14,405 bases of DNA from Candidatus Sungiibacteriota bacterium (GTDB lineage Bacteria > Patescibacteriota > Minisyncoccia > Sungbacterales > JACQCQ01), in assembly GCA_016181565.1 (NCBI GenBank), contig JACOZA010000038.1, positions 1-14,405 on the forward strand, read 5' to 3'. This document shows positions 11,786 to 14,405 of this stretch, one piece after another (position 1 is the stretch's first letter; each line of letters opens with the position of its first letter). A model generated the notes under the pieces. It searched no databases, was not told the origin of the DNA, and saw nothing but the letters and a program-made list of their open reading frames with translations. The translations under genes were made by a program, and so were the position numbers.

Positions 11786-11830
11786 GAACTCCCATTTTTT
11801 GTTGAGGAAGGCCGCCGCGGGGCGGCTCTT
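11759..11830 (+). terminator. Terminator with competing anti-terminator pairing
   Basis: GCCGCC (11811-11816), loop GCGG, GGCGGC (11821-11826), then TCTTTT: a compact GC-rich hairpin with a short T run. GCGGCCTT (11759-11766) is the exact complement of AAGGCCGC (11808-11815), which overlaps the 5' arm of the terminator, so the two foldings are mutually exclusive. A small hairpin GAGTT-AAG-AACTC lies between them. This resembles an attenuator. Confidence 0.45.
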
Positions 11831-11934
11831 TTAGTTCCTAGCGACTAGCCAATAGCCACTAGGAAAAAACTGATAAATCTTTTGGGGATAGCACCTGTGT
11901 TTCTAGTGGCTAGGTACTAGTCGCTAGTGGCTCA
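11828..11934. repeat. Inverted pair of NNNCTAG 7-nt arrays
   Basis: Arm 1 (11828-11862, units such as TTCCTAG, CGACTAG, CCACTAG) and arm 2 (11900-11934, units such as TGGCTAG, GTACTAG, TCGCTAG) are five units each, separated by 37 bp. The arms are strongly inverted: GCGACTAG and TAGCCACTAG in arm 1 find their exact complements in arm 2 at the same spacing. Same unit class as at 10380 and inside the 23S gene. Confidence 0.78.
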
Positions 11935-11951
11935 AGTGGTGTCTCTGACAT

Positions 11952-12074
11952 TCAATGACTTCATTGATGGGCGCGGGCTTGTCCCGAGCTAGTCGAGGGA
12001 GAGTCGGAGACAAGACCTTTGACAATTGGTCATAATTGCAACAGGGTAATAAAACTTTGCGTGCGTGGCACGCA
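11952..12074 (+). other. Hairpin-rich 23S leader segment
   Basis: Three hairpins follow one another. TCAATGA-CT-TCATTGA (11952-11967). A 10-bp stem with one bulge, CTTGTCCCGA with TCGG and GACAAG (11978-12014). TGCGTGC-GTG-GCACGCA (12058-12074). A TTGACA at 12019 lies between them but has no -10 at proper spacing (TAATAA at 12047 is 22 bp away). This is probably the leader RNA of the 23S transcript; no gene is visible here. Confidence 0.4.
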
Positions 12075-12081
12075 GCTAACG

Positions 12082-12139
12082 GTCTACAGTCTACAGACTA
12101 CAGCAATTGCAGTAGTCGGTCGTCAGTAGTCGGTAGTCT
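12082..12139. repeat. Inverted 7-nt array, GTCTACA/GTAGTCG type
   Basis: Three units (GTCTACA twice, GACTACA) at 12082-12102 face four units (GTAGTCG, GTCGTCA, GTAGTCG, GTAGTCT) at 12112-12139 across the palindrome GCAATTGC (12103-12110). GACTAC and GTAGTC pair symmetrically around this centre. It resembles the arrays at 4393-4488 and lies in the 23S leader. Confidence 0.65.
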
Positions 12140-12192
12140 GCGCACTGCGTGCGCAATAAATTGTATCTCACTCGTTCTCTGAGAAATCAGAG
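12139..12192 (+). other. Two hairpins just upstream of 23S rRNA
   Basis: TGCGCA-CTGCG-TGCGCA (12139-12155) and CTCTGA-GAAA-TCAGAG (12177-12192), the latter with a GNRA-type loop, end about 18 nt before the mature 23S start. They may be part of the precursor processing region. Confidence 0.4.
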
Positions 12193-12437
12193 GACAAGAG
12201 AATAAAAAGCGGTTATTAAGGGCACATGGTGGATGCCTTGGCTTCAAACAGCGATGAAGGACGTAGCGTGCTTGCGATAAGCGTCGGGGAGGTGGCGAGC
12301 AACCTTTGATCCGGCGATGTCCGTCCGAATGGGGGAACCCCTTAGGAGTCATGTCCTAAGACCTGCCGTGTAATAGCGGCATGGAGCGCACCCGCTGAAG
12401 TGAAACATCTCAGTAAGCGGAGGAAAAGAAAACAAGC

Positions 12438-12498
12438 GAAACTTCTTTTTAGTTGCTAGTGGCTAGTTTCTAGTCGCTAGTTGCTAAAAGACAGTTTC
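12438..12498 (+). repeat. 23S insertion 1: five NNNCTAG units on a stem
   Basis: Five in-register 7-nt units (TTGCTAG, TGGCTAG, TTTCTAG, TCGCTAG, TTGCTAA) at 12453-12487 are flanked by a base stem: GAAACT (12438-12443) with AGTTTC (12493-12498), continued by TCTTTTTAG with CTAAAAGA. It sits between GAGGAAAAGAAA and GTAGCGGCGAGCGAA, where E. coli has only about 15 nt. The unit type equals the intergenic arrays at 10380 and 11828. Confidence 0.8.
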
Positions 12499-12872
12499 AA
12501 CATTCCCGTAGTAGCGGCGAGCGAATTGGGAACAGCCCAAACCATTTCTTAGTTGGAGCAATCTAAATAAGAAATGGGGTTGTAAGATGATGAGTCCAGA
12601 GCTTGCTCTGGTAGGAGCTAACATAAATCGAAGCTTCGTTAGGAGAACGGTCCTGGAAAGGCCGGCTATAGAGGGTAATAGCCCCGTAAACGAAAACGGT
12701 TTCGTGCTCCTTTCATTATTCTTGAGTACTGCCACGTTGGTAGACGAGGTAGGAAACAGGGAGCACTAGTCTCCCAAGGCTAAATATGTTTGAAGACCGA
12801 TAGTGAACCAGTACCGTGAGGGAAAGGTGAAAAGCAGCCCGGTGAGGGCGGTGAAATAGTACCTGAAACAAT

Positions 12873-12948
12873 GCAAAAGTCAAAAGTAATGAAGCGCCTG
12901 CGGCGCTACCAGAATTTTGATTTTTGATCTTTGGATTTTGAATTTTAG
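12873..12948 (+). repeat. 23S insertion 2 (helix 25 neighbourhood): ATTTTGA array
   Basis: Five 7-nt units (ATTTTGA, TTTTTGA, TCTTTGG, ATTTTGA, ATTTTAG) at 12914-12948 face a shorter complementary arm (GCAAAAG, TCAAAAG) at 12873-12886. A GC-rich stretch with GCGCC/GGCGC lies between. The AT-rich, self-pairing arms form an extension near helix 25, a site where intervening sequences are known in other bacteria. Helix assignment is by eye. Confidence 0.68.
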
Positions 12949-13105
12949 GATGAGCCGAACATAGCGAGGCGCATCCGTGACGGCGTGCCTATTGAAGAAT
13001 GAGCCAACGAGTGTATGGAGATTGCTTAGCTAAGCATCTTTGATGCGCAGCTGCAGGGAAACCGAGTGTTAATAGCGCGTTAGCACCTCACTTTGTTCGG
13101 TGCAT

Positions 13106-13175
13106 ATCAGCGAATATCGAATCCCGTACGAATAAGCGAATTCGCTTATTCGAAAAAGATTCGTAATTCGTTGAT
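13106..13175 (+). repeat. 23S insertion 3: 70-bp palindrome with 35-bp arms
   Basis: The sequence is symmetric around 13140/13141 with no spacer: 28 of 35 positions pair, including a perfect 24-bp core (13129-13152, CGAATAAGCGAA and its complement) and matching ends ATCA/TGAT. CGAAT motifs recur at 13111, 13118, 13129 and 13137, mirrored by ATTCG. It lies within an expansion of about 100 nt or more between CCGAGTG and ACCCGAAACC (domain II, near helix 35 by eye). Confidence 0.8.
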
Positions 13176-13708
13176 GGCCGAGCCAAGCGAGGCTGCGTGT
13201 AGTCTTCATACGACCCGAAACCAGGTGAGCTACCCATGAGCAGGGTGAACTTGAGGTAACACTCAAGGGAGGCCCGAACCGGTTGATCGTTCAACGTCTT
13301 CGGATGACTTGTGGGTCGGAGTGAAAAGCTAATCGAACCTGGAAATAGCTGGTTCTCTTCGAAATAGCTTTAGGGCTAGCGTCGGATTATTTTGTTTGCG
13401 TGGAGGTAGAGCACTGGATGGACTGTAATGGGGCAACCCAGGCAGTCCAATCAAACTCCGAATGCCACGTAAATTATTCCGGCAGTCAGCAGGCGGGGGC
13501 TAAGCTCCGTCGTGCATGAGGGAAACAGCCCAGACCGCCGATTAAGGTCCCTAAATCAATGCTAAGTGTCAAGGCGGTGGAATTTCAGAAACAGCGAGGA
13601 GGTTGGCTTAGAAGCAGCCATCCTTTAAAGAGTGCGTAACAGCTCACTCGTCAAGAGATTCTGCGCCACAAATGTATCGGGGCTAAGCATTGTACCGAAA
13701 TCGCGGAT

Positions 13709-13881
13709 GCCGTGTCTCACTAATGTTCGACACAATTTAAAATTTTCAATTTTGCAATTTTCAATCAAATTCCAATGACTCAATGCTTCAAAATGTTTAG
13801 AACATTGAGAAATTGAATCATTCACTGAAAATTAATAATTGGCAATTGAAAATTACGTGGCGAGCGTCAGCGAGACACGGC
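13709..13881 (+). repeat. 23S insertion 4 (helix 45): AT-rich intervening-sequence-like element
   Basis: A perfect 10-bp stem, GCCGTGTCTC (13709-13718) with GAGACACGGC (13872-13881), encloses about 153 nt where E. coli helix 45 has a 4-nt loop. Inside are 7-nt arrays AATTTTC/AATTTTG (13734-13762, one 1-nt slip) and the complementary GAAAATT, AATAATT, GGCAATT, GAAAATT (13827-13854). A central hairpin CTCAATG / CATTGAG is also present. It resembles RNase III-excised intervening sequences; there is no ORF or intron signature. Confidence 0.8.
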
Positions 13882-14405
13882 GTGGTAGAAGAGTATTTTG
13901 ATTGCTGTGAAGGAAGACCCGTGAGGGCTTCTGGAGCGATCAGAAGTAAGAATGTTGGCACTAGTAACCGCAAGTCAGGTGAGAATCCTGACCGCCGAAA
14001 GTCCAAGGTTTCCTTGGCAATGATAATCAGCTAAGGGTTAGTCGGTCCTAAGGGAATGGCGAACGCCGGACCTGATGGATACACGGTTAATATTCCGTGA
14101 CCCGAGTTTTGATCGATGGCGCGACGGAGTGTAGTAAGTTGAGTGGATTATTGGATTTCCATTCAGGGAATAAGGAGGCAGTGTAGGCAAATCCGCACCG
14201 CTGGATTTAATTCCAACTTCAAATTTCATGAAAATGCGTTTCTTCGGATTCTGCAAATTCAATCGAGCACGCTTCCCAGAAAAACGTCTAAGATTATTGA
14301 GATTCGGACCGTACCGCAAACCGACACAGGTGGACTAGTGGAGAACACTAAGGCGAACGGGTGAGACCTCGTTAAGGAACTAGGCAAAAAAGCGGCCGTA
14401 AGTTC

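Larger units (their letters stand above)
12211..14405 (+). rRNA. 23S ribosomal RNA, 5' part, with insertions
   Basis: The 5' end is recognised at about 12211 (GGTTATTAAGGGCACATGGTGGATGCC). Successive 23S landmarks follow: GATGAAGGACGTAGCG, GTAGCGGCGAGCGAA (12510), CCGATAGTGAACCAGTACCG (12798), GGGAAACCGAGTG, GACCCGAAACCAGG, GAAATAGCTGGTTCTC, GGAGGTAGAGCACTGGATGG, CAGACCGCCGATTAAGGTCC, TTGGCTTAGAAGCAGCCATC, CCGACACAGGTGGACTAGTG and GGAACTAGGCAAAA at the right edge. By eye the edge is near E. coli position 1,690; domains I-III are covered and the peptidyl-transferase centre is not. The visible segment is roughly 500 nt longer than the E. coli equivalent, mostly because of four repeat-like insertions. 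No 16S, ITS or tRNA precedes it. The exact 5' end is uncertain by several bases. Confidence 0.96.

Noticed and set aside
12019..12052. 23S promoter from TTGACA at 12019 and TAATAA at 12047
   Set aside because: The 22-bp spacing is too long for a normal promoter, and no other -10 lies at 16-18 bp.
12438..13881. Group I intron or homing-endonuclease intron in 23S
   Set aside because: Inserts are 60-175 nt, fold as simple stems and contain no endonuclease ORF or intron core; the intervening-sequence or expansion explanation fits better.
13813..14364. Short ORFs within the right end of the window
   Set aside because: The sequence is conserved 23S rRNA with an insertion; the open frames are by-products.

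Overview
The window looks like a chromosome segment from a Patescibacteria (CPR) bacterium, probably a Parcubacteria-type lineage. This is inferred from gene families and style, not from a search. The main clues are a sigma-70 region 4 protein fused to HARE-HTH-like domains, a DUF8128-like membrane protein next to a VirD4/HerA-like ATPase, a PaaX/Cas2-like regulator without cas genes, an EF-P starting MLSMNDLKRG, weak Shine-Dalgarno sequences on most housekeeping genes, and a 23S rRNA gene swollen by insertions.

Layout. 1-94 (minus) is the start of a Bcp-type peroxiredoxin, divergent by about 20 bp from a cytoplasmic trypsin-like protease (114-881). secD-secF (945-3225) encode the Sec translocon accessory membrane proteins. 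A strong promoter then leads into the sigma-region-4/HARE protein (3298-4392). Next come a membrane-anchored DUF8128-like protein (4511-5977) and a DNA-translocase/coupling ATPase (6005-7984), likely one functional pair. 7999-8891 is a separate small cassette: a consensus promoter with an embedded palindrome, a structured leader of about 200 nt, and two unrecognised small proteins with good Shine-Dalgarno sites. 9122-9759 holds a PaaX/Cas2-like regulator with a 46-bp palindromic operator upstream and a partial copy of it downstream. efp lies on the minus strand (9797-10378), followed by a TM_helix/MscS-like membrane protein (10723-11406) with a strong terminator.

11461-12210 has no sizeable gene. 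It holds promoters, hairpins, a possible attenuated 18-codon leader ORF and several repeats. From about 12211 to the window end is the 5' part of 23S rRNA, reaching roughly E. coli position 1,690 by eye. No 16S or tRNA lies directly upstream, so the 23S gene appears unlinked from 16S on this side.

The most striking signal is a family of short arrays built from 7-nt units, most often five units (35 bp), commonly as two inverted arms. They occur between genes (4393-4488, 8913-8940, 10380-10481, 11828-11934, 12082-12139). They also occur inside the 23S rRNA gene at four places (12438-12498, 12873-12948, 13106-13175, 13709-13881), including the helix 25 neighbourhood and helix 45, which are known intervening-sequence sites in other bacteria. 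Unit sequences differ between loci (NNNCTAG, ATTTTGA, CATGATT, GTAGTCT, AATTTTC) while the 7-nt period and arm length recur.
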